Assembly: GCA_028283745.1 (NCBI GenBank)
Contig: JAPWJZ010000008.1
Location: forward strand, 1-64,000
Length of the DNA stretch: 64,000 bases
Direction of reading: 5' to 3'
From: Micavibrio sp.
Lineage (GTDB): Bacteria; Pseudomonadota; Alphaproteobacteria; Micavibrionales; UBA2020
Positions within the stretch are counted from its first letter, which is position 1. Every line of letters begins with the position of its first letter. A program made the translations under genes and the position numbers. The notes under the pieces were generated by a model. That model made no database searches. It was given only the letters and a program-made list of their open reading frames with translations, and was not told the DNA's origin. Positions 7,545 to 15,499 of the stretch are shown one piece after another.

Positions 7545-8340
7545 TTATCGTTTTTTCTTTGCCGCTTTTTTGCTGGCAGGTTTCTGTTTGGTTTTAGTGG
7601 CGGTCTTCTTGGCTTTTGCTGCGGGTTTTGCCTTTTTTGCAACTTTCGCGGCAGGTTTCTTCGCAGCCGGTTTTTTGGCGGCAGCTTTTTTAGCAACTTT
7701 CTTCGCAGCTTTTTTCGCGGGCTTTGCAGCCGCTTTCCTGGCAGCGGGCGCGGCAGCGGCGGGCGCAGAGATCACGGCGGGGTCGACCCAGCCGATGTTG
7801 CCGTCTTTGCGGCGGTAGACCATGTTGAAGTTGTTGCGCGCAGGGTTGCGGAACAGCAGCGCCGGCAGGTCGCCCAGCTCAAGGCGCATGACGGCGTCGG
7901 CAACGGCCAGCGTCGGCACCTGGGTTTCCATTTCGGCGATAATCGCGCCTTCGCCTGCTTCGTTTTCAACTTCGTCGTTTTCGTTGCTGCTGCTGAAGGG
8001 TGGTATAGGCGGCAGCCGCGGTTTCCGACAGGCCTTCATCGCGGTGATGGTCGCGCAGACGGTCCTTGTAGCGGGAAAGGCGTGTTGCTACGCGCTGCGA
8101 TGCGCCGTCAAACGCCGGGTAGGGGTCATCCGCCTCGTTCGCGGCGCCCAGCACAACGCCGCCGCCCAGATGGATGGTGATGTCGGCGCGGTAGCGGTGG
8201 TTTTTTTCCTTGGTGAACGTCACGGTGGCGTCCAGCGGGTCGGCGAAGTATTTGCCAGCGGTGTGCGTCAGGTTGGTGCGCACATGTTCGCGCAGCGAGT
8301 CACCCACATCGAGATGTTTGCCTTTGACTGTTAGTTGCAT
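7545..8340 (-). CDS. hpf: Long ribosome hibernation promoting factor with histone-H1-like tail (apparent frameshift)
   Basis: HPF binds the 30S decoding centre and pairs ribosomes into inactive 100S dimers. The N-terminal domain (about 1-100, MQLTVKGKHLDVG onwards) is followed by a hydrophilic linker. The C-terminal dimerisation domain runs from AIIAEMETQVPTL to NIGWVDP, and a tail of about 70 residues is made of AAKKPAAK-type repeats. The linker is interrupted by one extra base in a TTTT run at 7978-7981; removing it joins both parts into about 264 residues. ATG 8340 follows GGGGA, and an ATG at 8355 would overlap that site. The tail is not part of standard HPF and resembles AlgP/H1-like DNA-binding tails. 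Because tail and domain are both intact, a sequencing error is plausible. Confidence 0.88.
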
Positions 8341-8385
8341 GTCTCTATTCCCCAAGTTTGTTGCTATCCGGCTATTTTAACCGGC

Positions 8386-8426
8386 AGATGCCTTAGAACT
8401 GCTTAATATTGCACGTAGCGGCATCT
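8386..8426 (-). repeat. Inverted repeat in the hpf leader
   Basis: AGATGCC (8386-8392) and GGCATCT (8420-8426) form a perfect 7-bp inverted repeat with a 27-base loop. It lies in the inferred 5' leader of hpf, about 46 bases before its start codon. It may be a structural element of the leader; nothing ties it to a known riboregulator class. Confidence 0.4.
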
Positions 8427-8445
8427 AATTTAAACGCCCCAATCA

Positions 8446-8472
8446 AGTATAAGGTTTCATGCTTATTGTCAA
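8446..8472 (-). promoter_or_regulatory. Candidate sigma-70 promoter for hpf-ptsN
   Basis: On the minus strand TTGACA (8467-8472) is followed after 15 bases by TATACT (8446-8451). The spacing is short of the usual 17, but both boxes are good, and the position between rpoN and hpf fits a promoter for hpf. Confidence 0.45.
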
Positions 8473-8518
8473 GAACGGGCGCATAAGAACCATTATTTTG
8501 TTATTTAATATCAATTAT

Positions 8519-10063
8519 TTAACCATTTTTCAGGCGACGGCGCTGCACCGAGGATGGAATTTTCATAGCTTCGCGGTATTTGGCGACCGTGCGGCGTGCA
8601 ATGTCGATTCCATCTTTTTTCAGGATATCGACCAGATCATCGTCCGACAAAATGGCGCTGGCCGGTTCGGCGTCGATCAGCGTTTTCAGGCGCGCCTTAA
8701 TGGCGGATGATGAATATTCCGCCCCGCCGTCGGTGGAGCCGACGCCGCTGGTGAAGAAATACTTCAGTTCGAACACGCCGCGCGGCGTGCCCATGTATTT
8801 GTTGGTCGTGACGCGGCTGACCGTGCTTTCATGCATGCCGATCACGGCGGCAATATCCTTCAGCACCAGCGGCTTCAAATATTCGACGCCATAGTTGAAG
8901 AAGGCTTCCTGCTGCAAAATAATTTCCGACGCGACTTTCAAAATCGTTTCCGCCCGCTGGTCAAGCGCCTTGATCAGCCAGTTGGCGGTGTTCATTTGCT
9001 CGGACAAATATTCCTTGTCCTTCTTCGCCTTCGCGCTGTTGCTGATTTCGGCGTAATAGGTTTTGTTCACCAGCACGCGCGGCAGCGTGTCGTTGTTCAG
9101 CTCCACCGCCCAGCCGCCGCCCTTTGATTTCGGCAACGGGCGCATCAGCACATCCGGTATTACGGTTTGCGAGACGAAATGGTCAAATTCAAGCGCGGGC
9201 TTGGGGTTCAGCGCTTTCAGCTCCCCGATCATTTCCTTCAGGTCGTTGTCATCGACGCCGCACAGGGCTTTCAGTTTTTTCAGGTCGTGGCTGGCCAGCA
9301 CGTCAAGGTTCTGCACCAGTTTCTGCATGGCGGGGTCGAGCCTGTTTTGCTCCCGCAGTTGCAGCGCAAGGCATTCGCTGAGGTTGCGGGCGAAAAGGCC
9401 GGGCGGGTCAAGCCGCTGGAGCTTTTCTAAAATGCCGTCCACGCGGGAATTATCTGTGCCAAGGCGGCTGGCAAGCTCCGCCGTATCGGCGCGGAAGTAG
9501 CCGGATTCATCAAGGTAGTCCAGCATCAGCATCGCAATGGCGCGGTCGCGGTTGTCGGTAAAATCAATGGCGATTTGTTCTTCAAGGAAATCGCGTAAGG
9601 TCGCTTCCTTCGCCATGGTGTTTTCAAGCGAGAAGTCTGAATCCTCGAACTTCGCATTGCCGCCCTTGCCGGTGGCGGAAAAACTGTTGGTGGCAAAGGC
9701 GTCATAGCCGCCCTCCTGTTCCGCCATGCTGGCGCCGGTGAAGACGTTGTCGAAGTCTGTATCCAGCTCGCGTTCGGAGGATGTTTCGCGGTTTTCGGTT
9801 TCCTGCCCGCGTTCGGCGACGGGGGTTTCAAAGTCATCACCGCTGCTGGCGGCGGGCGTATCGCCCGCTTCTTCGCGCCGCTCGGGTTTTTCGGACGACA
9901 TGCTGTCGTCGCGCTCCAACAGCGGGTTTTTTTCAAGCTCGGCTTCAACGAATTCGGAAAGCTCGATGTTCGACATCTGCAGCAGTTTGATCGCCTGCTG
10001 TAATTGCGGCGTCATCGTCAGGGTCTGACCCTGTTTTAAATCAAGCCTTTGGTTGATCGCCAT
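8519..10063 (-). CDS. rpoN: RNA polymerase sigma-54 factor
   Basis: A 514-residue sigma-54 that directs RNA polymerase to -24/-12 promoters and needs AAA+ activators. Region I is glutamine- and leucine-rich (MTPQLQQAIKLLQMSN, about 17-32, then ELEKNPLLE). A long acidic linker covers about 50-140. The core-binding domain follows, then the helix-turn-helix and the RpoN box ARRTVAKYRE at about 489-498. Start ATG 10063 gives the standard MAINQRLDLKQGQTL opening. It sits upstream of hpf and ptsN as in most proteobacteria. An activator lacking a sensor domain is encoded at 49099-50055 in this window. Confidence 0.97.
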   Translation of the reverse strand: MAINQRLDLKQGQTLTMTPQLQQAIKLLQMSNIELSEFVEAELEKNPLLERDDSMSSEKPERREEAGDTPAASSGDDFETPVAERGQETENRETSSERELDTDFDNVFTGASMAEQEGGYDAFATNSFSATGKGGNAKFEDSDFSLENTMAKEATLRDFLEEQIAIDFTDNRDRAIAMLMLDYLDESGYFRADTAELASRLGTDNSRVDGILEKLQRLDPPGLFARNLSECLALQLREQNRLDPAMQKLVQNLDVLASHDLKKLKALCGVDDNDLKEMIGELKALNPKPALEFDHFVSQTVIPDVLMRPLPKSKGGGWAVELNNDTLPRVLVNKTYYAEISNSAKAKKDKEYLSEQMNTANWLIKALDQRAETILKVASEIILQQEAFFNYGVEYLKPLVLKDIAAVIGMHESTVSRVTTNKYMGTPRGVFELKYFFTSGVGSTDGGAEYSSSAIKARLKTLIDAEPASAILSDDDLVDILKKDGIDIARRTVAKYREAMKIPSSVQRRRLKNG

Positions 10064-10122
10064 ACGCTAAAAATGCTCCCCGGACTGAGTATAGCATTTC
10101 TGCGCCGCTTGACCAGATGGCG

Positions 10123-10710
10123 CTAATCAATCAGAAAACGGCGCTCCGCCGGCAATTTGGCCTTCAGTTCGGTGAAAAGGTTGCGCGCCCAGATGGCATC
10201 GGCATGGCAGTCATGGGCATTTTCTGGCAGCGGCAGGTGGTAGGGGCCTGCTGCCCGCGACAGTTCCTTTACATCGCGGAAGTGTGGCGCGGGCAGCCCC
10301 GCGTCCTTGAAGGCGTCGCGCAGGCCCATAAGCCCGCCAAAGAAGTTCGCCAGCACCACCTGGTCGGTGCCGCCGTTATAGGCCCATATTTCAACGGTGG
10401 TCACGGGTGCCGCCGCCGTTCCGGCAAAGGTTTTAAGGTAGGCCGCTATATCACTGCGAATTTCCGCATTGCTGCGCCGCTGTTCGGCTGGCGGCAGGTG
10501 CCGCACCACGTTTTCGTTAAGCCACGGCGTGATGGCGGCGGTATTAAACTCGGCGCTCACGCCGTAGTAACCGGGCCGCGTGCAGTCTTCCGGCACCAGC
10601 GCAATGCTGATGGGGTCAAGCGTGAAGGGCTGCACGTGCTCGTTGAATTCGGAATCAAGAAAAAAGCGGAGTTTCGTCATGACGGCTAAACCTGCTGATG
10701 CGTTAAACAT
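10123..10710 (-). CDS. DEDDh-type 3'-5' exoribonuclease (Rv2179c-like)
   Basis: A 195-residue exonuclease-fold protein. The first catalytic Asp and Glu are in FFLDSEFNE near the N-terminus, and the His/Asp pair is in AHDCHADAIWA near the C-terminus, the layout of the Rv2179c-like exoribonuclease family. ATG 10710 has a GAGG site 5 bases upstream and is preferred; ATG 10680 (MTKLRFF) matches homologue starts and is the alternative. The gene is inserted between lptB and rpoN, which are usually adjacent in related genomes, so it may be a local insertion. RNA substrate unknown. Confidence 0.8.
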   Translation of the reverse strand: MFNASAGLAVMTKLRFFLDSEFNEHVQPFTLDPISIALVPEDCTRPGYYGVSAEFNTAAITPWLNENVVRHLPPAEQRRSNAEIRSDIAAYLKTFAGTAAAPVTTVEIWAYNGGTDQVVLANFFGGLMGLRDAFKDAGLPAPHFRDVKELSRAAGPYHLPLPENAHDCHADAIWARNLFTELKAKLPAERRFLID

Positions 10711-10752
10711 GACGCCTCAGGCTATCAAACCGGCAAGTTGTCGTCAACCAAG

Positions 10753-10784
10753 GGCTTAAAGCGTAAACGGCTTAAAGCGTGAAT
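10753..10784. repeat. 16-bp tandem duplication at the lptB 3' end
   Basis: GGCTTAAAGCGT occurs at 10753-10764 and 10769-10780, one exact 16-bp period apart. The second copy covers the last lptB codons and stop (FTL-stop on the minus strand), and the first recreates the same FTL-stop string just downstream. Confidence 0.6.
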
Positions 10785-11560
10785 TTCTCGCCAAGGTAGA
10801 CGCGGCGGACGTCTTTGTGGGCGACGATGTCGGACGGTTTGCCCTCCATCAGCACCTGCCCGCCGTGCAGGATGTAGGCGCGGTCGACGATGTCGAGCGT
10901 GTCGCGCACGTTGTGGTCGGTAATCAAGACGCCGATGTTGCGGTTTTTGAGGTGCTTCACAAGGTCGCGGATCTCGGCGACGGCAATCGGGTCAATGCCG
11001 GCCAGCGGCTCATCCAGCAGAATGAATTGCGGGTGGGTTGCAAGGGCGCGGGCAATTTCAACGCGGCGGCGTTCCCCGCCGGACAGGGCGATGGCGGGCG
11101 TAAAGCGCAGGTGGGTGATGGAAAATTCAGCCAGCAGTTCTTCCAGCATGTGTTCGCGGCGCTGGAAGTCTTCTTCCACCACCTGCAAAATCGCGCGGAT
11201 GTTGTCTTCTACGTTAAGGCCGCGGAAGATAGAGCTTTCCTGCGGCAGGTAGCCAATGCCCATGCGCGCGCGGCGGTACATGGGCAGATTGGTGATGTCT
11301 TTGCCATCCAGGCGAATGCTGCCGCTATCGGCATCAATCAGGCCCGTGACAATGTAAAAGCAGGTGGTTTTACCGGCGCCGTTGGGGCCTAGCAAACCGA
11401 CCGCCTCGCCGCGCTTTACGTGCAGCGATACGTCCCGCAGAACGGGGCGGCGCTTGTAGCGCTTCATCAGCCGTTCCACGATCAGGCCGTTCTGGACGAT
11501 TTTCGGCTCGACAATCTTAAGGTTGTCCTGCGATGCGACGACGGGGGGCACGGTTGTCAT
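10772..11560 (-). CDS. lptB: LPS export ABC transporter ATP-binding protein
   Basis: The cytoplasmic ATPase of the LptB2FG complex, which extracts lipopolysaccharide from the inner membrane and drives it along the LptC-LptA bridge. Walker A is GPNGAGKTT (58-66), the signature is LSGGERRRVEIARAL, and Walker B is FILLDEPLAGIDP. The C-terminal YLGEKF is a typical LptB ending. At 262 residues it has an N-terminal extension of about 20 residues relative to E. coli LptB. Start and lptA stop overlap as ATGA, indicating translational coupling. lptF and lptG are not in the window. Confidence 0.97.
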   Translation of the reverse strand: MTTVPPVVASQDNLKIVEPKIVQNGLIVERLMKRYKRRPVLRDVSLHVKRGEAVGLLGPNGAGKTTCFYIVTGLIDADSGSIRLDGKDITNLPMYRRARMGIGYLPQESSIFRGLNVEDNIRAILQVVEEDFQRREHMLEELLAEFSITHLRFTPAIALSGGERRRVEIARALATHPQFILLDEPLAGIDPIAVAEIRDLVKHLKNRNIGVLITDHNVRDTLDIVDRAYILHGGQVLMEGKPSDIVAHKDVRRVYLGEKFTL

Positions 11561-12786
11561 TGGTTTACTTCATACGTTTGGCGTTTGCGCGGCGTTTCGG
11601 CGGGTTCTTCGCCGGGCGCGGGCAGGGGCGCAGGCGTTTCCGCCGCGGGGGTTGATATAGGCGCGGAGACCGCCGGGGCAACCCCGGCAGATGCGGGTGC
11701 AGCGGCAGGTAGCGGCAATGCCGGTTTCGGCATGGCGGGCGGCGCTGAAATGATGGCGGAGCCGGTGGCTACGGGGGCAGGCGCCACCATAGCTGGCGCA
11801 GGCGCCGCAGGTTTCTTGATTTGAACAACCGGCAGCGGCACGGGCGCATCTGCATCGGCCGCAGCGGCCTTGGCAGCAGCTTCAGCCGCGGCCTTGCCCT
11901 TGGGGTAGAAAATGCCCTTCACGCGGCCTTCGGTTGCAACGTTGCCGGTGCCGAAAAGCTGGCTTACGCCCGTGACAAGGTTGACTTCGGCGCGCGTGCC
12001 TTCCAGCCAGTTTTCGCCTTGAAAAATTTTTACCTTGCCGGTCAGCACGGCCTTTTGGCCAGCAACGTCATATGTGCCATGGTCGCCAAACACGGTGTCT
12101 TTTTGCGTCTTGATGGAAACGTTGCCATCCGCGGTCATGTGGTTGAGGGCGGTTTTACCATCCGGCCCTTGCGCGAAGAAGGCGGAAAGGTTTTCCGCCG
12201 CCAGCGTATCCGTGCCGCGCGTGGCAACGGCGCCACCAACAGCGTTCAGGCGGTTGTCGCGGCCAAAAAATTCGATGCTTTTTTGCGCGGTCAGTTTATC
12301 GGTCGGCGTTTCAATGCGCAGGTTGCCCCCCGTCAACTGCGCTGCGTTGCCTTCAACGTCATAGGTCGCGTTATCGCCATAGGCAGTATAGGGCGGCGAC
12401 TGGATGACGACATGGCCCACGGCCAGCATTTTATAAATATCCGTGCCGCCTTCGCTGGCGGCATTGGCGGCGGGCTTTTTGCCAAGGTACTTTTCAGAGA
12501 CGGATTTTTTACCGTCCGCCGTGCCGTCACGGTACAGCGCGGTTAACGTATCGCAGGTGATTTGCAGCTGGCCCTGCTTGACGATGACATCGTTGCGGGC
12601 GGTATAGGTTTTGGCGGTGCGGTTCCATTCCAGCGATTTCAGCGCGGAAATTTCAACCGGCGCGCCCGAACTTTCCGGCATGCCGGCGGCGGAGGCGGGC
12701 AAGCTGTTGCCGGTAAAAAAGTTCAAGGCCAGTGCAAGAACGGTTGTTGCCAGCAGGCGGCGGAAATGTGCGGGTTTGTGTTTCAT
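11557..12786 (-). CDS. lptA: LPS transport periplasmic protein LptA with long Pro/Ala-rich tail
   Basis: A 409-residue protein with a signal peptide (about 1-33, ending in ASAAG) and an OstA/LptA beta-jellyroll region. Repeated segments such as NATYDVEGNAAQLTG and HGTYDVAGQKAVLTG form the hydrophobic groove that carries LPS across the periplasm. E. coli LptA has about 185 residues. Here the jellyroll region extends to about 290, followed by about 115 residues of Pro/Ala-rich sequence ending in RKRQTYEVNQ. The extra length suggests more jellyroll repeats plus a flexible spacer. It lies between lptC and lptB with coupled translation. Confidence 0.93.
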   Translation of the reverse strand: MKHKPAHFRRLLATTVLALALNFFTGNSLPASAAGMPESSGAPVEISALKSLEWNRTAKTYTARNDVIVKQGQLQITCDTLTALYRDGTADGKKSVSEKYLGKKPAANAASEGGTDIYKMLAVGHVVIQSPPYTAYGDNATYDVEGNAAQLTGGNLRIETPTDKLTAQKSIEFFGRDNRLNAVGGAVATRGTDTLAAENLSAFFAQGPDGKTALNHMTADGNVSIKTQKDTVFGDHGTYDVAGQKAVLTGKVKIFQGENWLEGTRAEVNLVTGVSQLFGTGNVATEGRVKGIFYPKGKAAAEAAAKAAAADADAPVPLPVVQIKKPAAPAPAMVAPAPVATGSAIISAPPAMPKPALPLPAAAPASAGVAPAVSAPISTPAAETPAPLPAPGEEPAETPRKRQTYEVNQ

Positions 12787-12789
12787 GTT

Positions 12790-13461
12790 CTAGCCGGGTG
12801 CCTTCGGTGCGGGGGCTTTAAGGTTGCGCAGGGTCATTTTGGCAGGTCCCGCAAAGATAACAAGATTGCCGTCATCGGTCACTTCCAATCCCTGCGCCGC
12901 AATATCTCCCGAAGGGCCGGTCACGGTCACGGGGTTACGGCTGATGGCATGCTGGTTCTGCATGTCAATATCCACGTTTTGCAGCGACATTTCATAGCCG
13001 CTGCTGTGGGTGATTTTAACGCCGTTGGTCAATTGCAGCGCGCCCGCGCCATTGTCATAGAGGCCGTCTTTGGCCGCAACCTTCAACCAACCATTGGCAT
13101 CAAGCGCAATTTCGCCTTTGGGGTTGGTCATGCGTACGGCCTGCAGCGTGGTCATGTCGCGCACGGCCTTGTCGGCGGTGACGACGTATTTGCGGCCGGC
13201 GTCATCCGTGCCTTCGTAGCGGGCGGAAATAAGCTCGCTCTGGCCGGGGGTGGTTTTTTCCTGCACGGGAATGTCGGCCAGCTGCAAGGCCTGCCGTGGT
13301 GCGGACATGTGGTAAATGATAAGGCCGATGATAACAACAGCCGCCAGCGGCAGTGCAATTTTGGTGATGCGCACAAACCACGTATAGCCGCCGCCAAGCG
13401 CCGACAGGCGGCTGCGGTTGCCGCCGCCAAAACTGCCCAGGCGTGCGCGGGGTTCGTTCAC
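12790..13461 (-). CDS. lptC: LPS export protein LptC
   Basis: A 223-residue bitopic inner-membrane protein that receives LPS from LptB2FG and hands it to LptA. A cytoplasmic N-terminus rich in Gly and Arg precedes one membrane helix at about residues 33-51 (KIALPLAAVVIIGLIIYHM). The periplasmic region contains the LptC/OstA-like pattern, with YVVTADKAVRD, LKVAAKDGLYDN and ITHSSGYEMSLQNVDIDM. It lies three bases upstream of lptA and 17 bases downstream of kdsD, in the conserved kdsD-lptCAB order. Confidence 0.95.
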   Translation of the reverse strand: MNEPRARLGSFGGGNRSRLSALGGGYTWFVRITKIALPLAAVVIIGLIIYHMSAPRQALQLADIPVQEKTTPGQSELISARYEGTDDAGRKYVVTADKAVRDMTTLQAVRMTNPKGEIALDANGWLKVAAKDGLYDNGAGALQLTNGVKITHSSGYEMSLQNVDIDMQNQHAISRNPVTVTGPSGDIAAQGLEVTDDGNLVIFAGPAKMTLRNLKAPAPKAPG

Positions 13462-13478
13462 TTTATAAAATCCTTAGC

Positions 13479-14492
13479 TTACGCAAAGCCGGCGCGCAGG
13501 CAGTCGTGCAGGTGCAACAGGCCGACGGGCTTGTTGGTCTGGTCAACCACCACCAGGGTGGTGATTTTGCGGAAGGCGTTTTTAAGGTCGTTCATAATCG
13601 CCATCGCTTCGGCCACCAGCATGGTGTCGCTGGCAATTTTGGGCGCGCGGGTCATGATGTCGCGGGCGGGCTTTTGCAGCAGGCCATCCTGCAGGTGGCG
13701 GCGAATGTCACCGTCCGTGATGATGCCGGCAAGCGTGCCGTCGGCGGCGGTCAGGGCAATACAGCCAAAACCCTTCTCGCTGATGATTTTAACGGCGTCC
13801 GATACGGCAATCGTATCCGGTGCCATCGGCACGGCCGCGCCCGTGTGCATAATTTCGGTGACGCGCATCAATTGCTGGCCCAGCTTGCCGCCGGGGTGAA
13901 AAACCTTGAAGTCTTTTGCGGTAAAGCCCTTGCGCTCCAGCAGGGTCACTGCCAGCGCATCGCCCAGCGCCATGGTCATGGTGGTGGAGGTGGTGGGCGC
14001 AAGGCCGTTGGGGCAGGCCTCCGCGCAGGGCGGCAGCAGCAGCACAACGTCGGACCGCGTGCCGAGTGTTGATTCAGGGCGGCCCGTAATGCCAATCAGC
14101 GGAATGGCAAAGCGGCGCGTGTATTCGATAAGGTCGAGCAGTTCTTTCGACTCGCCGGAATTCGACAGGGCAATGACAACGTCGCCGCGCACAATCATGC
14201 CCATGTCGCCATGGCTGCTTTCCGCCGGGTGGACGAAGAAGGCGGGCGTGCCGGTGGATGCAAGGGTGGACGCGATTTTTTTGCCTACGTGGCCGCTTTT
14301 GCCCATGCCGGTGATGATGACGCGGCCTTCGGCGGCGGTGATCATTTCGATGGCCTGGTCAAAGCTGCCGTTCAGGAAGTTTGCAAGTTCAACAAGGGCG
14401 CCGGCTTCGGTATTCAGCACACGGCGCGCGGTTGCAAGGTTCATTTCCGCCGTTTCGCTGACGACATTTTCCTGAAGCTTGATGATGGCCAT
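13479..14492 (-). CDS. kdsD: D-arabinose 5-phosphate isomerase
   Basis: Converts ribulose 5-phosphate to arabinose 5-phosphate, the first step of Kdo synthesis for lipopolysaccharide. The 337-residue protein has an N-terminal SIS domain (about 45-180: GMGKSGHVGKKIASTLASTGTPAFFVHPAE, SNSGESKELL) and two C-terminal CBS domains (about 210-330, MHTGAAVPM and IMTRAPKIAS). Length and order match KpsF/GutQ/KdsD enzymes. It heads the lpt operon, linking Kdo precursor supply to LPS export. Confidence 0.96.
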   Translation of the reverse strand: MAIIKLQENVVSETAEMNLATARRVLNTEAGALVELANFLNGSFDQAIEMITAAEGRVIITGMGKSGHVGKKIASTLASTGTPAFFVHPAESSHGDMGMIVRGDVVIALSNSGESKELLDLIEYTRRFAIPLIGITGRPESTLGTRSDVVLLLPPCAEACPNGLAPTTSTTMTMALGDALAVTLLERKGFTAKDFKVFHPGGKLGQQLMRVTEIMHTGAAVPMAPDTIAVSDAVKIISEKGFGCIALTAADGTLAGIITDGDIRRHLQDGLLQKPARDIMTRAPKIASDTMLVAEAMAIMNDLKNAFRKITTLVVVDQTNKPVGLLHLHDCLRAGFA

Positions 14493-14715
14493 GCTGGTCT
14501 TTCCCTATGGGCGGTTTTTAAGCGGCGGTCTTGAGGCATCCGGCAAGGATGGGCTTTATCGGCGCTAATATACGCTTTTATTCCGCAATATCATGCGGTT
14601 TGCGGTGTGAAATATCTATCAAATTAATGTTGTTATGTCAATTAATGGCATAAAAAGATGCGATTACCATAATATATGGCAGCAGGGCGCAATAGAAAGC
14701 CCTTAAATGGTGGAA

Positions 14716-15339
14716 TTAGTGGGAGAAAATATCCTCATCCTGCCAGCCTGCCATATCCAGCAAGGCGCGGTGGGGCAAAAACTCGAAACAGGCGGCGGCC
14801 AGCTTGGCGCGGCCTTCCCGCTGCAGTGATTCGTCCAGAATGGCCTTCATCCGGTGCAGGTACAGCACATCGGTTGCGGCATATTCAACCTGTTCAGGGC
14901 TTAAAACAGCGGCGCCCCAGTCGGTCGTTTGCTGCTGTTTATCAATATCAATGCCCAGCAGGTCCTTGCACAGGCTTTTCAGGCTGTGGTGGTTGGTATA
15001 GGTGCGGGCAATGCGGCTGGCAATTTTGGTGCAGTAAATCGGCGCGGTCACAACGCCAAGGTAGCTTTTCATCACGCCCACATCAAAACGCGCGAAATGG
15101 AACAGTTTAAGCACCTTGGGGTCGGCCAGCAGTTTCTTCAGGTTCGGCGCGTTATACGTGGCGGTGCTGAATTTCACGAGATGCACGCTACCGTCACCTG
15201 CCGACAGCTGCACAAGGCACAACCGGTCGCGCACGGGGCGCAGGCCCAGCGTTTCGGTATCAATCGCAACCACGGGGCCAAGGTCCAGACCGTCCGGCAG
15301 GTCGCCTTCATGCAGCTTCACGTTCATCGCCATGGTCAT
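14716..15339 (-). CDS. rnd: Ribonuclease D-type 3'-5' exonuclease
   Basis: A 207-residue DEDDy exonuclease with only the catalytic domain, lacking the HRDC domains of E. coli RNase D (375 residues). Motifs in order are VVAIDTETLGL (Asp, Glu), FHFARFDVGVM, and YAATDVLYLHRM with the motif-III Tyr and Asp. It trims RNA 3' ends, as in tRNA maturation. ATG 15339 has GGGG four bases upstream; ATG 15333 and 15327 are possible. It lies upstream of kdsD, an arrangement frequent in alphaproteobacteria. Confidence 0.93.
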   Translation of the reverse strand: MTMAMNVKLHEGDLPDGLDLGPVVAIDTETLGLRPVRDRLCLVQLSAGDGSVHLVKFSTATYNAPNLKKLLADPKVLKLFHFARFDVGVMKSYLGVVTAPIYCTKIASRIARTYTNHHSLKSLCKDLLGIDIDKQQQTTDWGAAVLSPEQVEYAATDVLYLHRMKAILDESLQREGRAKLAAACFEFLPHRALLDMAGWQDEDIFSH

Positions 15340-15499
15340 AGCCCCGTTGTTCTCAAGTGGTTTTTATATGTTATGGTTGCACCCGCAACTTAACGTAAGG
15401 AGGCAGGACATGTCCAGCCCTGCCGCATTACCGGTTGCCGCAGCAATAAAATGCCGCTAGACCGATACTAGGGGCAGATTAAACACGGGTGTTTCAGGA

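Noticed and set aside
12562-13899. Long plus-strand open frame of 445 codons opposite lptA, lptC and kdsD
   Set aside because: It lies fully antisense to three conserved genes in conserved order, is rich in His/Gly/Gln as antisense frames of GC-rich genes are, and has no ribosome-binding site or family motif.
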